Below, in pieces: positions 54,356 through 63,824 of a stretch of DNA of 64,000 nt. Source of the DNA: an uncultured Phocaeicola sp. (lineage in GTDB: Bacteria; Bacteroidota; Bacteroidia; Bacteroidales; Bacteroidaceae); contig CARCZS010000001.1 in NCBI GenBank assembly GCA_948956705.1, forward strand, positions 124,001 to 188,000. Direction: 5' to 3'. The notes under the pieces are model-generated. The model ran no database searches and was not told the DNA's origin. It saw only the letters and a list, made by a program, of their open reading frames with translations. Numbering within the stretch: position 1 is the stretch's first letter; each line of letters begins with the position of its first letter. The translations under genes were made by a program, and so were the position numbers.

Positions 54356-55444
54356 ATGAAGATTATTGTGACCGGTACCCGTGGCATTCCCGATGTGATG
54401 GGTGGTGTGGAAACGCATTGTGAGGAGCTTTTTCCGCGTATCGCAAGGAGGGGGGAGGATGTGACGGTTATCCGCCGGAAGAATTATGTGCATGACGGGT
54501 TGACGGAATGGAACGGTGTGAAACTGATAGATATAGAATCTCCTAAACAGAAATCGTTTGAAGCGATTGTTCATACGTTCAAGGCGGTGAATAAGGCAAA
54601 ACAGTTGGGGGCGGATGTATTGCATATCCATGCCATCGGACCGGCATTGCTTGTACCGTATGCTAAAATGTTGGGACTGAAAGTGGTGTTTACCCACCAT
54701 GGGCCGGACTATGATCGTGACAAATGGGGGATTATGGCCAAAATGGTTTTGAAATGGGGAGAGCGGATGGGATGCCTGTTTGCGGATGAGGTAATAGTCA
54801 TCAGTGAGGTGATCCGCAATCTGATCAGACGGAAATATGGTAGAACCGAGCAGGTTCATCTGATTTATAATGGTGTGCCTTGTCCCGATTATACGAACTG
54901 TCCTGAGTATTTTAGGGAATTGGGGATAACTGAAAGAAACTACATATTGGGTATGTGCCGTTTTGTACCCGAAAAGAATCTTCATCATTTGGTGGAGGCT
55001 TTTCGGAGGGTGGATAAAAAAGGATGTCGGCTGGTGTTAGCCGGAGATACGGATTTTGAGGATGAATATTCGCGTGCATTGAAAAGGGAAGCGAGGGAAA
55101 ACGGGGTGATACTGACCGGATTCGTGAAAGGGAAAAAACTACATTCACTTTTGACAAACGCCCGTTGTTATGTGTTGCCTTCGTCGCATGAGGGGCTTCC
55201 TATCGCTCTGTTGGAAGCCATGAGTTACCGGTTGCCTGTCATTGTGAGTGATATTCCCGCCAATAAAGAAATGGGGCTGGATGCCAGCTGTTATTTTGAA
55301 ACCGGTAATATAGAGCAGCTGGCTGATAGATTACAGGAAATAATAGATGGGGATTTTAAACAGGTACATTACGATATGGAAAAGTATGGATGGGATGGAA
55401 TAGCTCTCCGGGTGGCTGATGTTTATGAAAATCTGAAAAAATGA
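54356..55444 (+). CDS. Glycosyltransferase family 4, capsule locus
   Basis: A 362-residue GT4 enzyme. The N-terminus (MKIIVTGTRGIPDVMGGVETHCEELFPRIARRGEDVTVI) carries the glycine-rich acceptor loop. The donor domain shows GMCRFVPEKNLHHLVEAFRRV, RLVLAGDTDFEDEYS and PSSHEGLPIALLEAMSYRLPVIVSDIPANKEMG with E-x7-E. This type often closes Bacteroides capsule loci. The next gene overlaps its stop by 4 bp. Confidence 0.92.
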   Translation: MKIIVTGTRGIPDVMGGVETHCEELFPRIARRGEDVTVIRRKNYVHDGLTEWNGVKLIDIESPKQKSFEAIVHTFKAVNKAKQLGADVLHIHAIGPALLVPYAKMLGLKVVFTHHGPDYDRDKWGIMAKMVLKWGERMGCLFADEVIVISEVIRNLIRRKYGRTEQVHLIYNGVPCPDYTNCPEYFRELGITERNYILGMCRFVPEKNLHHLVEAFRRVDKKGCRLVLAGDTDFEDEYSRALKREARENGVILTGFVKGKKLHSLLTNARCYVLPSSHEGLPIALLEAMSYRLPVIVSDIPANKEMGLDASCYFETGNIEQLADRLQEIIDGDFKQVHYDMEKYGWDGIALRVADVYENLKK

Positions 55445-56250
55445 GAACACTTTCATTGGTCGGGCTGATGGTGCTTCTGTTGTGTCCGTCTGCTTTGAGA
55501 GCCCAGTTTGTGTATGGAACGACAGGTTTGCTTCACATGCCGACAGGGGAGATGCAGCGTGACAAGACTTTTATGTTTGGCTGCGCTTTTCTGGATACGG
55601 AAGCGACACCGGGGCATTGGAGTTATGATACGGGTAATTATTTTATTAATATAACCATTTTTCCTTGGTTGGAAGTAGGATATACCTGTACTTTGCATAA
55701 GGCTCCTTATGGCAGTACGTATTATCCGGAATCAGTCTGGGGCAAATATTGCAATCAGGATCGTCAATTCTCGGGCAGGTTGCGCCTTTGGAAAGAAGGC
55801 TGGTGGAAGGAATGGACTCCTCAGATTGTGTTAGGAGCGAACGATCCCGGTACCAATGACAGGACTTCTGAAAAGGATTATGGTATCGGTATGACTGGTA
55901 GTGCATCCGGAAACGGTCATTGGCAGCGGTATTATCTGGCTGTTACAAAACATCTGTCTATTAGAAATACAGGAGAGTTAGGTATCCATTTGGCATACGT
56001 CTATAACAAACGGACAGATTATCATTTGAATGGTCCTGCCATAGGTGCTAATTTCCGCTTTCAATTACTCGGCAATCAGCCTTTGATGAAAGCCGTTAAT
56101 AAACTGAACCTTATGGCTGAATATGACGCCCGTACAATGAATATAGGTGCTGAATACAGCTTTTGGAAAGATTATATCAATGTCGTGATAGAGTTCAACC
56201 GCTGCCGTTACTTTTCCGGCGGAGTGTTTTTTAAAGTCTACCTGAAATAA
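55441..56250 (+). CDS. YjbH-like outer membrane protein (exopolysaccharide export)
   Basis: A 269-residue protein with a signal peptide ending in LRAQ. The mature part (FVYGTTGLLHMPTGEMQRDKTFMFGCAFLDTEATPGHWSYDTGNYFINITIFPWLEVGYTCTLH) is typical of the YjbH domain, and alternating beta-strand patterns fit a membrane beta-barrel. E. coli YjbH belongs to an exopolysaccharide operon. Overlapping the glycosyltransferase gene by ATGA, it probably helps capsule secretion across the outer membrane. It is the last gene of the locus on this strand. Confidence 0.8.
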   Translation: MRTLSLVGLMVLLLCPSALRAQFVYGTTGLLHMPTGEMQRDKTFMFGCAFLDTEATPGHWSYDTGNYFINITIFPWLEVGYTCTLHKAPYGSTYYPESVWGKYCNQDRQFSGRLRLWKEGWWKEWTPQIVLGANDPGTNDRTSEKDYGIGMTGSASGNGHWQRYYLAVTKHLSIRNTGELGIHLAYVYNKRTDYHLNGPAIGANFRFQLLGNQPLMKAVNKLNLMAEYDARTMNIGAEYSFWKDYINVVIEFNRCRYFSGGVFFKVYLK

Positions 56251-56265
56251 TAAAAGGAGTGGCTG

Positions 56266-57645
56266 TCAGTCTTTGATTTTCTTTTTATACACTTCCCCTC
56301 TGCTCATTACTTCCTTAACGAAATTGTAGGTTTCCACCCCTCGGAAGTATCCATTCTTACAAACCGGATCATTGAAATATTCTTCATTACTTTTAAGCAG
56401 AATATAGTTATCTACGCTGTTGTCCCATACATATTTATTCTTGCCGTATTTTTCAGCCAGTGCTATGGCATCCAGTACGTGTCCTATTCCGGCGTTATAA
56501 GCCGCCAAGACAAATTTCATCCGTTCGTTTTCATCTTTTATTGCGTTGAAAGAACGGGAAGTGGCAGCAATATATTTCACGGCGGCCTTTATACTCTCTT
56601 CCGGATTCTGTTCTTTACCGGGAGGAACTCCCATAGCACGCGCCGTCCGGGGCATGAGCTGCATTAATCCTTTCGCGCCTGCCCATGATACGGCTGTTGT
56701 ATCAAAGTTTGATTCCGTATAGGCCAGGGAAGCTAAAATACGCCAATCCCAATCTATATCTTTGGCATATTTCTTGAATAGAGTGTCGAAGTGTGAAATC
56801 TTTCCGTCTTTGATGGACAAGATGGAACCGTGAGGTGTCCGTTTGCTTATTTCAAAATAACGCTTGCTACTGGCCTGATAGGCAGGAGAAGTCATATTTT
56901 CCTGATGCCATTTAGTAGCAGCTTCACCTAGTAGCGGTGAGGTCTTACGTACGGCCCATGAGGCACGTTGGTCAAAACTGACAGCCAGGTCAATATTCAG
57001 ATTGGGGTAATAAGTCTTGTTTAATTTGGCAAGGTCGTTATCACAGATGGCATAATCTATCTCACCATTGGAAACCTGCATGATTAAATCCTCGGTGGTG
57101 ATGCTGTCATTATCGACTTCGTGTATCAATATACCGCCACCCAGTTCTTTATCCAGATTGATGAGACGTTCCAGATACTTTCCTGGTTTTACATAGACCT
57201 CTTTCCCGATTAATTCTGTCACATTATTCAGTGCTTTCTTCTTTTTTTGAGTATTACGTTGTACCAATACCTGATGGGTGATGATATCTTCCCCGCAAAA
57301 CTCTACACTGTCTTTGAACTCTTTGGTGACAGGCAGATTATAGGCTATCAGGTCTCCTTCTCCTTGTAATAGTTTATGAACCAGGTCACGTGCATTCTGT
57401 GCTACTTTTATTTTCAGTTTTACGTCCAATGAACGGGCAAACTGATCGGCCAGCTCATACTGGAATCCCATAGGCTCGCCCCGATAGTCGAAATAAGAAG
57501 TGGAACTGTTCAGTGTCAGGACTACTAATTCTCCGCTGTCTTTTATTTGCGGCAAATCATAATTTGTCACTTCGGCAGATTGTTGCCGGTTACGGCACGC
57601 TGTCATGCATATACAGGCAAGAACTAATAGCCAGACATTTTTCAT
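56266..57645 (-). CDS. mltF: MltF-like membrane-bound lytic transglycosylase
   Basis: A 459-residue lipoprotein (lipobox MTAC near residue 17). The N-terminal half is a periplasmic solute-binding-like domain (GELVVLTLNSSTSYFDYRGEPMGFQYELADQFARSL). The C-terminal half is an SLT domain with catalytic Glu in LASLAYTESNFDTTAVSWAGAKGLMQLMPRTARAMG and later VLAAYNAGIGHVLDA. This two-domain layout defines MltF, which cleaves peptidoglycan with formation of anhydro-muramic ends. It overlaps the uridine kinase gene by 4 bp. Confidence 0.92.
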   Translation of the reverse strand: MKNVWLLVLACICMTACRNRQQSAEVTNYDLPQIKDSGELVVLTLNSSTSYFDYRGEPMGFQYELADQFARSLDVKLKIKVAQNARDLVHKLLQGEGDLIAYNLPVTKEFKDSVEFCGEDIITHQVLVQRNTQKKKKALNNVTELIGKEVYVKPGKYLERLINLDKELGGGILIHEVDNDSITTEDLIMQVSNGEIDYAICDNDLAKLNKTYYPNLNIDLAVSFDQRASWAVRKTSPLLGEAATKWHQENMTSPAYQASSKRYFEISKRTPHGSILSIKDGKISHFDTLFKKYAKDIDWDWRILASLAYTESNFDTTAVSWAGAKGLMQLMPRTARAMGVPPGKEQNPEESIKAAVKYIAATSRSFNAIKDENERMKFVLAAYNAGIGHVLDAIALAEKYGKNKYVWDNSVDNYILLKSNEEYFNDPVCKNGYFRGVETYNFVKEVMSRGEVYKKKIKD

Positions 57646-58253
57646 CTTCCTAAAATCTTTTCAATATATAGTTTAAGGATTTCAATGGCCTTTTGGTTGT
57701 TGCCTCCATTGGGGATAATAATATCGGCATATTGCTTGGTAGGCTCTATGAATTCGTCATGCATCGGTTTCAGAATGTTCCGGTATTTGTCTATCAGCAT
57801 TTCCAAGGGATGGCCGCGTTCCACCATGTCGCGGGTAATCACACGCAGCAAACGTTCGTCGGGTTCGGCATCCACAAAAATCTTTAAGTCCATCAAGTCT
57901 CGTAACTCTTTATCATAGAGACTCATGATACCTTCCACAATGATGACTTCCTTTGGCTCTACACGAACTGTTTCGGGCAGGCGTGTACATACTAGATAAG
58001 AATAGGTGGGCTGCTCAATGGGATGCCCTTGGCGCAGGTCGGCAATCTGTTGTTCAAAGAGCGGCCAGTCAAAAGCATCGGGATGGTCGAAATTGGTTTG
58101 TTTACGTATTTCCAAGGGAATGGATGACTGATCGTTATAATATGAATCTTGTGGAATGACTGCAACGGAACCTGGGGGCAGGCTCTCTATGATTTTTCTA
58201 ACTACAGTGGTCTTTCCTGAACCGGTTCCGCCGGCTATACCAATAATTATCAT
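57642..58253 (-). CDS. udk: Uridine kinase
   Basis: A 203-residue P-loop kinase with Walker A GIAGGTGSGKTT (residues 4-15). Other motifs are IPQDSYYND, NFDHPDAFDWPLF and IFVDAEPDERLLRVITRDMVERG, all as in Udk. It phosphorylates uridine and cytidine in pyrimidine salvage. The MltF-like gene begins in its last codons. A promoter-like element is at 58327-58334. Confidence 0.96.
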   Translation of the reverse strand: MIIIGIAGGTGSGKTTVVRKIIESLPPGSVAVIPQDSYYNDQSSIPLEIRKQTNFDHPDAFDWPLFEQQIADLRQGHPIEQPTYSYLVCTRLPETVRVEPKEVIIVEGIMSLYDKELRDLMDLKIFVDAEPDERLLRVITRDMVERGHPLEMLIDKYRNILKPMHDEFIEPTKQYADIIIPNGGNNQKAIEILKLYIEKILGR

Positions 58254-58284
58254 AATAATAGAATGTATTTTAAAACAAAACTGT

Positions 58285-58334
58285 TACTTTTGCATCAGGT
58301 TAAATACTTTAGCCCTGTGTCGATTACAAAAGTA
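58285..58334. promoter_or_regulatory. Two opposing -7 elements between udk and the Dabb gene
   Basis: TACTTTTG at 58285-58292 (plus) can serve the Dabb gene at 58359. Its exact mirror CAAAAGTA at 58327-58334 (TACTTTTG on the minus strand, with CTTG 19 bp upstream) can serve udk. The transcripts would overlap over about 40 bp. Confidence 0.4.
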
Positions 58335-58358
58335 GGATAATTAATTAAAATATCAAGT

Positions 58359-58658
58359 ATGGTTAAGCACATTGTTTTATTTAAATTGAAAGAAACTCTT
58401 TCACAGGAAGAAAAATTGAAAGTGATGAATGATTTTAAAGCGGCTATTGAAGCTTTGCCGGCCAAGATAGGTTTTATCCGTCATATATTTGTGGGACTGA
58501 ATGCCAATTCTGCTGAAAAATGGGATATTTGTCTGGATAGTGAATTCGATACGCTGGCAGATGTCAATGCCTATGCCGTTCATCCGGATCATGTAGCTGC
58601 AGCCGGCCTTTTGAAGGAGGTTAAGGCTGATCGTGCTTGTGTGGATTATGAATTCTAA
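58359..58658 (+). CDS. Dabb (stress-responsive alpha/beta barrel) domain protein
   Basis: A 99-residue protein of the ferredoxin-like Dabb family. MVKHIVLFKLKETLSQEEKLKVMNDFKAAIEALPAKIGFIRHIFVGLN shows the conserved VKHIVLFKLK start, and DVNAYAVHPDHVAAAGLLKEV is the family's end with its conserved His-Pro-x-His. Such proteins form small dimers; the role is unknown. The thioesterase gene follows after 10 bp. Confidence 0.88.
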   Translation: MVKHIVLFKLKETLSQEEKLKVMNDFKAAIEALPAKIGFIRHIFVGLNANSAEKWDICLDSEFDTLADVNAYAVHPDHVAAAGLLKEVKADRACVDYEF

Positions 58659-58668
58659 AAGATAGCCT

Positions 58669-59160
58669 ATGAAAAAGATAATCAATCCCTGGAAAGGGAT
58701 GGAAGGATATAATTGCTTTGGCTGTGCTCCCAACAATGAAGCCGGAGTGAAGATGGAATTTTATGAGGATGGGGATGAGGTAATTAGTATATGGAAACCT
58801 CAGCCACAGTTTCAGGGATGGATTGATACGTTGCATGGCGGTATTCAGGCGGTGCTGCTGGATGAGATTTGTGCATGGGTGGTTTTGCGTAAACTACAGA
58901 CTACCGGTGTTACGTCCAAAATGGAAACCCGCTATATGAAACCTGTTAATACCAACGATTCGCATATCGTATTGAAGGCTTCCATAAAGGAGAGGAAGCG
59001 CAATATCGTATTTGTAGAAGCGGCTATTTATAATAATAAGGAGGAACTTTGCACCAAGGCGCTGTGCACTTATTTCACTTTTTCTCAAGAGAAGGCAAAG
59101 GAAGAAATGCATTTCTTGAACTGCGAGGTGGAGCAAGATGAGATAATACCTTTAATTTGA
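58669..59160 (+). CDS. PaaI-type hotdog thioesterase
   Basis: A 163-residue single hotdog-fold protein. The central segment GWIDTLHGGIQAVLLDEICAWVVLRKLQTTGVTSKMETRYMKPV has the HGG-x10-DE pattern of PaaI/YbgC-like thioesterases, including the Asp/Glu expected for acyl-CoA hydrolysis. A Cys near the N-terminus (NCFGCAPNNEAG) is typical of one subgroup. Natural substrate unknown. It is cotranscribed with the Dabb gene. Confidence 0.85.
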   Translation: MKKIINPWKGMEGYNCFGCAPNNEAGVKMEFYEDGDEVISIWKPQPQFQGWIDTLHGGIQAVLLDEICAWVVLRKLQTTGVTSKMETRYMKPVNTNDSHIVLKASIKERKRNIVFVEAAIYNNKEELCTKALCTYFTFSQEKAKEEMHFLNCEVEQDEIIPLI

Positions 59161-59189
59161 AAGAAAAAATAAAGTTTTTGCGATAATTA

Positions 59190-59221
59190 TTTGCTGATAT
59201 TAAATATAAACTTTATTTTTG
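59190..59221 (+). promoter_or_regulatory. Promoter of the histidine operon
   Basis: TTTG (59190-59193) and TATTTTTG (59214-59221), 20 bp apart, match the Bacteroidales -33/-7 consensus. The leader peptide ATG is 23 bp downstream. Confidence 0.65.
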
Positions 59222-59243
59222 TCGCAAGTAAAAAGAAAAGACT

Positions 59244-59288
59244 ATGGTTAGAACTGCTACACATCATCATCATTTTCCTAACGAATAA
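59244..59288 (+). CDS. hisL: Histidine operon leader peptide
   Basis: A 14-residue frame, MVRTATHHHHFPNE, with four His codons in a row (59262-59273). It sits between the operon promoter and an attenuator hairpin. Ribosome stalling at the His codons when histidyl-tRNA is scarce would favour read-through into hisG, as in classical amino-acid attenuation. Confidence 0.8.
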   Translation: MVRTATHHHHFPNE

Positions 59289-59325
59289 TTCGGTGGGCTA
59301 AGGTGATATTGTAGTATAATGATAT

Positions 59326-59355
59326 AGGGCTTGCCGAAAACGGTAAGCCCTTTTT
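59326..59355 (+). terminator. Attenuator terminator of the histidine operon
   Basis: An 11-bp stem with one G-U pair (59326-59336 and 59341-59351), an AAAA loop and a T run stands 37 bp after the leader stop codon. The upstream GGGCT at 59295-59299 could pair instead with AGCCC of the right arm (59346-59350) to form a competing structure. Confidence 0.8.
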
Positions 59356-59388
59356 ATTGCCGGTTAATAATTAAAAACAGATAGAATC

Positions 59389-60240
59389 ATGCTTAGAATT
59401 GCAGTACAGTCAAAAGGCCGTTTGTTTGAAGAGACAATGGCATTATTACAAGAGGCAGATATTAAAATCTCCACTTCTAAAAGAATTCTTTTAGTACAGT
59501 CGTCTAATTTTCCGATCGAAGTTCTTTTTCTTCGCGATGATGATATTCCTCAGTCGGTGGCTGGTGGAGTGGCTGATTTAGGGATCGTAGGCGAGAATGA
59601 GTTTGTAGAGAGAAAAGAGGACGCTGAGGTGATTAAACGTTTGGGGTTCAGCAAGTGCCGTTTGTCATTGGCTATACCTAAAGATGTGGACTATCCGGGT
59701 TTGTCTTGGTTTGAAGGACGTAAGATTGCGACTTCTTATCCCGGCATTTTGAAAGATTTCATGGATCGGAATGGCATTCATTCTGATATTCATGTCATTA
59801 CCGGTTCGGTAGAGATTGCTCCGGGAATCAGTTTGGCTGATGCTATTTTTGATATTGTCAGTTCGGGATCTACTTTGGTAAGCAATAGCTTGAAGGAAGT
59901 GGAAGTGGTTATGAAAAGTGAGGCGTTGCTGATAGGCAATAAGAATATGTCTGAGGAGAAGAAAGAGATTCTGAACGAACTCTTGTTCCGTATTGAAGCG
60001 GTGAAAGCTGCCGAAGACAAGAAATATGTCTTGATGAATGCTCCGACAGAGCGTTTGAAAGAAATTATCGAAGTGCTGCCGGGTATGAAGAGTCCTACTG
60101 TGATGCCATTGGCACAAGAAGGATGGAGTTCGGTACATACAGTGCTTGACGAGAAACGTTTTTGGGAGATCATCGGAAAACTGAAAGCATTGGGCGCGGA
60201 AGGTATTTTGGTATTGCCCATTGAGAAAATGATATTATAG
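59389..60240 (+). CDS. hisG: ATP phosphoribosyltransferase (long form)
   Basis: A 283-residue HisG, the long form that carries the C-terminal regulatory domain and needs no HisZ. It begins MLRIAVQSKGRLFEETMALLQEADI. The catalytic domain includes VADLGIVGENEF and the PRPP-binding loop in FDIVSSGSTLVSNSL. It joins ATP and PRPP in the first step of histidine synthesis and is the usual point of feedback inhibition. It is the first gene of the operon, 34 bp after the attenuator. Confidence 0.97.
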   Translation: MLRIAVQSKGRLFEETMALLQEADIKISTSKRILLVQSSNFPIEVLFLRDDDIPQSVAGGVADLGIVGENEFVERKEDAEVIKRLGFSKCRLSLAIPKDVDYPGLSWFEGRKIATSYPGILKDFMDRNGIHSDIHVITGSVEIAPGISLADAIFDIVSSGSTLVSNSLKEVEVVMKSEALLIGNKNMSEEKKEILNELLFRIEAVKAAEDKKYVLMNAPTERLKEIIEVLPGMKSPTVMPLAQEGWSSVHTVLDEKRFWEIIGKLKALGAEGILVLPIEKMIL

Positions 60241-60289
60241 CCGGTCCATACGTCAGGCGAGATTTGTAAACTTATAAAAGAATACATGT

Positions 60290-61570
60290 ATGAAGAAAAT
60301 AATATATCCTGAAAAGAAAGACTGGATGGAAATTCTCCGTCGTCCGGCATTGAATACAGACACGCTGCGCAATACGGTTAAAGAAGTGCTGGATAAAGTG
60401 AAGACGGAAGGAGATAAAGCGGTGAGGGAATATGAAGAACGTTTTGATAAGGTGAAACTGGACTCACTGGGGGTTACTGAAACGGAAATTGCTGAAGCGG
60501 AAAAGGAGGTACCCATTGAATTGAAGGCAGCTATCATGCTGGCACAGAAAAATATTCATACTTTTCATAGTTCTCAGCGGTTTGAAGGGAAAAAGGTGCA
60601 GACCGTACCCGGGGTAACTTGTTGGCAGAAGGCGGTTGCTATTGAAAAGGTGGGCTTGTATATTCCCGGAGGCACGGCGCCTTTATTTTCTACCGTATTG
60701 ATGTTGGCTACTCCGGCACAGATTGCAGGTTGCAAGGAAATCGTACTTTGTACTCCTCCTGATAAAGAAGGAAAGGTTCATCCTGCTATCTTGTATGCGG
60801 CAAAATTGGCCGGGGTAAATAAAATATTCAAAGCAGGAGGGGTGCAGGCCATCGCTGCTATGGCATACGGAACGGAAAGTGTGCCTAAGGTTTATAAAAT
60901 TTTCGGTCCGGGTAACCAATATGTAACGGCTGCCAAGCAGCAGGTTTCTTTGCGGGATGTTGCGATAGATATGCCTGCCGGTCCTTCTGAAGTCGAAGTG
61001 TTGGCCGACGAGACGGCTAATCCTGTATTTGTGGCAGCCGATTTGCTTTCACAGGCGGAACATGGAGTTGATAGTCAGGCCATGCTGATAACTACTTCTG
61101 AGAAATTAATGAAGGAGGTGGAGTATGAGGTACAACGCCAGTTGGCTTTGCTTCCCAGATGGGAAATAGCCGAAAAGTCGTTGGCAAGCAGCAAATTGAT
61201 TTTGGTGAGGGATATGGATGAGGCAATTGCTCTGACGAATGAATATGCTCCCGAGCATTTGATTATCGAGACCAGGGATTATATGGAACAGGCAGAGCGT
61301 ATTGTCAATGCCGGATCTGTATTTCTAGGTTCACTTACTCCGGAGAGTGCCGGTGATTATGCATCCGGAACCAATCATACTTTACCTACCAATGGTTATG
61401 CCAAAGCGTATAGTGGGGTGAGTCTGGATAGTTTTATCCGTAAAATCACTTTTCAGGAGATTAATGGCGAGGGTATTCAGAATATCGGTCCTGCTATTGA
61501 GGTGATGGCGGCTAATGAACAACTGGGTGCGCATAAGAATGCAGTAACCGTAAGATTAAAAACAGTATAA
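60290..61570 (+). CDS. hisD: Histidinol dehydrogenase
   Basis: A 426-residue HisD of normal length. Family motifs include [39 protein letters not shown], and [14 protein letters not shown] with the zinc/catalytic His-Glu. EYAPEHLII and the C-terminal [26 protein letters not shown] complete the pattern. It oxidises histidinol to histidine in two NAD-dependent steps. It starts 49 bp after hisG. Confidence 0.97.
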
Positions 61571-61572
61571 AG

Positions 61573-62613
61573 ATGAAAGATTTGAAAGAATTGACGCGCC
61601 CGAATATTTGGGCTTTGAAACCCTATTCATCGGCACGTGACGAATATAATGGAGCGGAGGCATCTGTTTTTCTGGATGCCAATGAGAACCCGTACAATAC
61701 ACCTAATAACCGTTATCCTGATCCTATGCAGCGGGAATTGAAGAATATGATAGCTCCTATTAAAAAGGTAGACCCCGATACGATCTTTCTGGGAAACGGC
61801 AGTGATGAGGCTATTGACTTGGTGTATCGCGCGTTCTGTATTCCGGGGGTGGATAATGTAGTGGCTATTGACCCTACTTATGGTATGTATCAGGTGTGTG
61901 CTGATGTCAACGATGTAGAATATCGCAAGGTGTTATTGGATGAAAACTATCAGTTCAGTGCCGATAAACTATTGGCGGCAACAGACGATCACACCAAACT
62001 GGTTTTTCTTTGCTCGCCCAATAATCCTACCGGTAATAACCTGGATCGTAGGGAAATGGAAAAATTACTGGATACTTTTCAGGGATTGGTGATTATAGAC
62101 GAGGCCTATTCCGATTTTTCTGATGCGCCGTCTTTCCTTGCCGATTTAGATAAATATCCTAATTTGATTGTCTTTCAGACTTTTTCTAAGGCATGGGGAT
62201 GTGCTGCCATTCGTTTGGGCATGGCCTTTGCGTCTAAAGAAATCATCTCTATTTTCAGTAAGATTAAATATCCGTATAATGTGAATCTGCTGACACAGAA
62301 AGAGGCTGTTATGATGTTGCACCGGCATTATGAGGTAGAACGTTGGGTAAAGTCGTTATTGGAAGAACGGACGCGTTTGGTCAATGAATTTGTAGAACTG
62401 CCTTGTTGTGAGAAAATCTATCCTACGGATGCCAATTTCTTTCTAGCTAAAGTGACAGATGCCAAGAAAATATATAATTATTTGGTAGGTAAAGGTATCA
62501 TAGTGCGTAACCGTACCAGTATTTCTTTATGTCGTGATTGTTTGCGTGTGACCATTGGTACACGTCCGGAGAATGATATGTTGTTGGAAGCATTGAAGAA
62601 TTATGAATGTTGA
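61573..62613 (+). CDS. hisC: Histidinol-phosphate aminotransferase
   Basis: A 346-residue class I/II PLP aminotransferase. [14 protein letters not shown] near the N-terminus is typical of His[13 protein letters not shown] and [10 protein letters not shown] hold PLP-contacting residues, and the PLP lysine is in [19 protein letters not shown]. It makes histidinol phosphate from imidazole acetol phosphate with glutamate. It starts 2 bp after hisD. Confidence 0.97.
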
Positions 62614-62616
62614 AGT

Positions 62617-63735
62617 ATGAAGAAAGCGTTGTTTATAGATCGTGACGGTACGTTGGTTATAGAGCCACCGATTGACTACCAATTGGATTCTTTCCATAAA
62701 TTGGAGTTTTATCCTAAGGTTTTTCGTAATTTGGGATTTATCCGCAGCAAACTCGACTTTGAATTTGTGATGGTTACCAATCAAGACGGCCTCGGTACTT
62801 CTTCTTTTCCTGAGGATACCTTTTGGCCGGTGCACAACCTGGTGTTGAAGACATTGGAGGGGGAAGGCATCATTTTTGATGATATCTTGATAGACCGCAG
62901 TTTTCCGGAAGACCATGTGTCTACCCGTAAGCCTGGAACAGGAATGATGGGAAAATATCTTACCGGTGATTATGATTTGGCTAACAGTTTTGTTATTGGT
63001 GATCGTGCTACAGATGTGGAACTGGCTAGAAATATGGGCTGTAAGGCTATTTTGTTGCAAGAAAATATGGATATTCTGAAGGAAAAGAATTTGGAATCCT
63101 ACTGTGTATTGGCGACTACGGATTGGGATAAGGTCGCTGAATTCCTTTTTGCCGGAGAACGTATAGCGGAGGTCCGTCGTACTACGAAGGAAACGGATAT
63201 TTATATCAGCTTAAATTTAGATGGCAGCGGAAAATGTGATATTTCCACAGGTATTGGTTTTTTTGATCACATGTTGGAACAGATTGGAAAGCATGGTGGT
63301 ATTGACCTGACCATTAAAGTAAAAGGTGATTTGGAAGTGGATGAACATCATACTATTGAAGATACCGCCATTGCTTTGGGTGAATGTATTTATCGGGCAT
63401 TGGGCAGCAAGCGTGGCATTGAGCGTTACGGATATTGCTTGCCCATGGATGATTGTCTTTGTCGGGTAGCTTTGGATTTTGGCGGTAGAGCATGGTTGGT
63501 ATGGGATGCTGAGTTTCATCGGGAGAAAATAGGGGAGATGCCTACCGAGATGTTTCTTCATTTTTTTAAATCATTGAGTGATGCAGCTCGTATGAATTTA
63601 AATATCAAAGCCGAGGGGCAGAATGAGCATCATAAAATAGAAGGTATTTTCAAAGCTTTGGCTCGTGCCATAAAGATGGCTGTGCGAAGAGATATTTACC
63701 ATTTTGAAGTACCCTCAAGCAAGGGATGTATTTAA
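62617..63735 (+). CDS. hisB: Bifunctional histidinol-phosphatase / imidazoleglycerol-phosphate dehydratase
   Basis: A 372-residue fusion. The N-terminal HAD phosphatase (about 1-170) shows [10 protein letters not shown] with the nucleophile Asp and later [13 protein letters not shown]. The C-terminal IGPD domain (about 180-372) shows [33 protein letters not shown] and [18 protein letters not shown], with the metal-binding histidines. It therefore catalyses two non-consecutive steps of histidine synthesis. It starts 3 bp after hisC and ends in a large terminator. Confidence 0.97.
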   Translation: MKKALFIDRDGTLVIEPPIDYQLDSFHKLEFYPKVFRNLGFIRSKLDFEFVMVTNQDGLGTSSFPEDTFWPVHNLVLKTLEGEGIIFDDILIDRSFPEDHVSTRKPGTGMMGKYLTGDYDLANSFVIGDRATDVELARNMGCKAILLQENMDILKEKNLESYCVLATTDWDKVAEFLFAGERIAEVRRTTKETDIYISLNLDGSGKCDISTGIGFFDHMLEQIGKHGGIDLTIKVKGDLEVDEHHTIEDTAIALGECIYRALGSKRGIERYGYCLPMDDCLCRVALDFGGRAWLVWDAEFHREKIGEMPTEMFLHFFKSLSDAARMNLNIKAEGQNEHHKIEGIFKALARAIKMAVRRDIYHFEVPSSKGCI

Positions 63736-63809
63736 GTCGGCTTCAAAGACAAAGTAACTTAACTTAGTTGGGCGAGTAAGTTAAGTTACTTTGTCTTTGA
63801 AGCCGACTT
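63734..63809. terminator. 33-bp perfect inverted repeat, bidirectional terminator
   Basis: Arms 63734-63766 and 63777-63809 pair perfectly with a 10-nt loop. The repeat begins inside the hisB stop codon, is followed by T6 on the plus strand, and ends 15 bp before the nadE stop codon. It separates two convergent genes. Confidence 0.9.
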
Positions 63810-63824
63810 ACTTTTTTATGTGGT

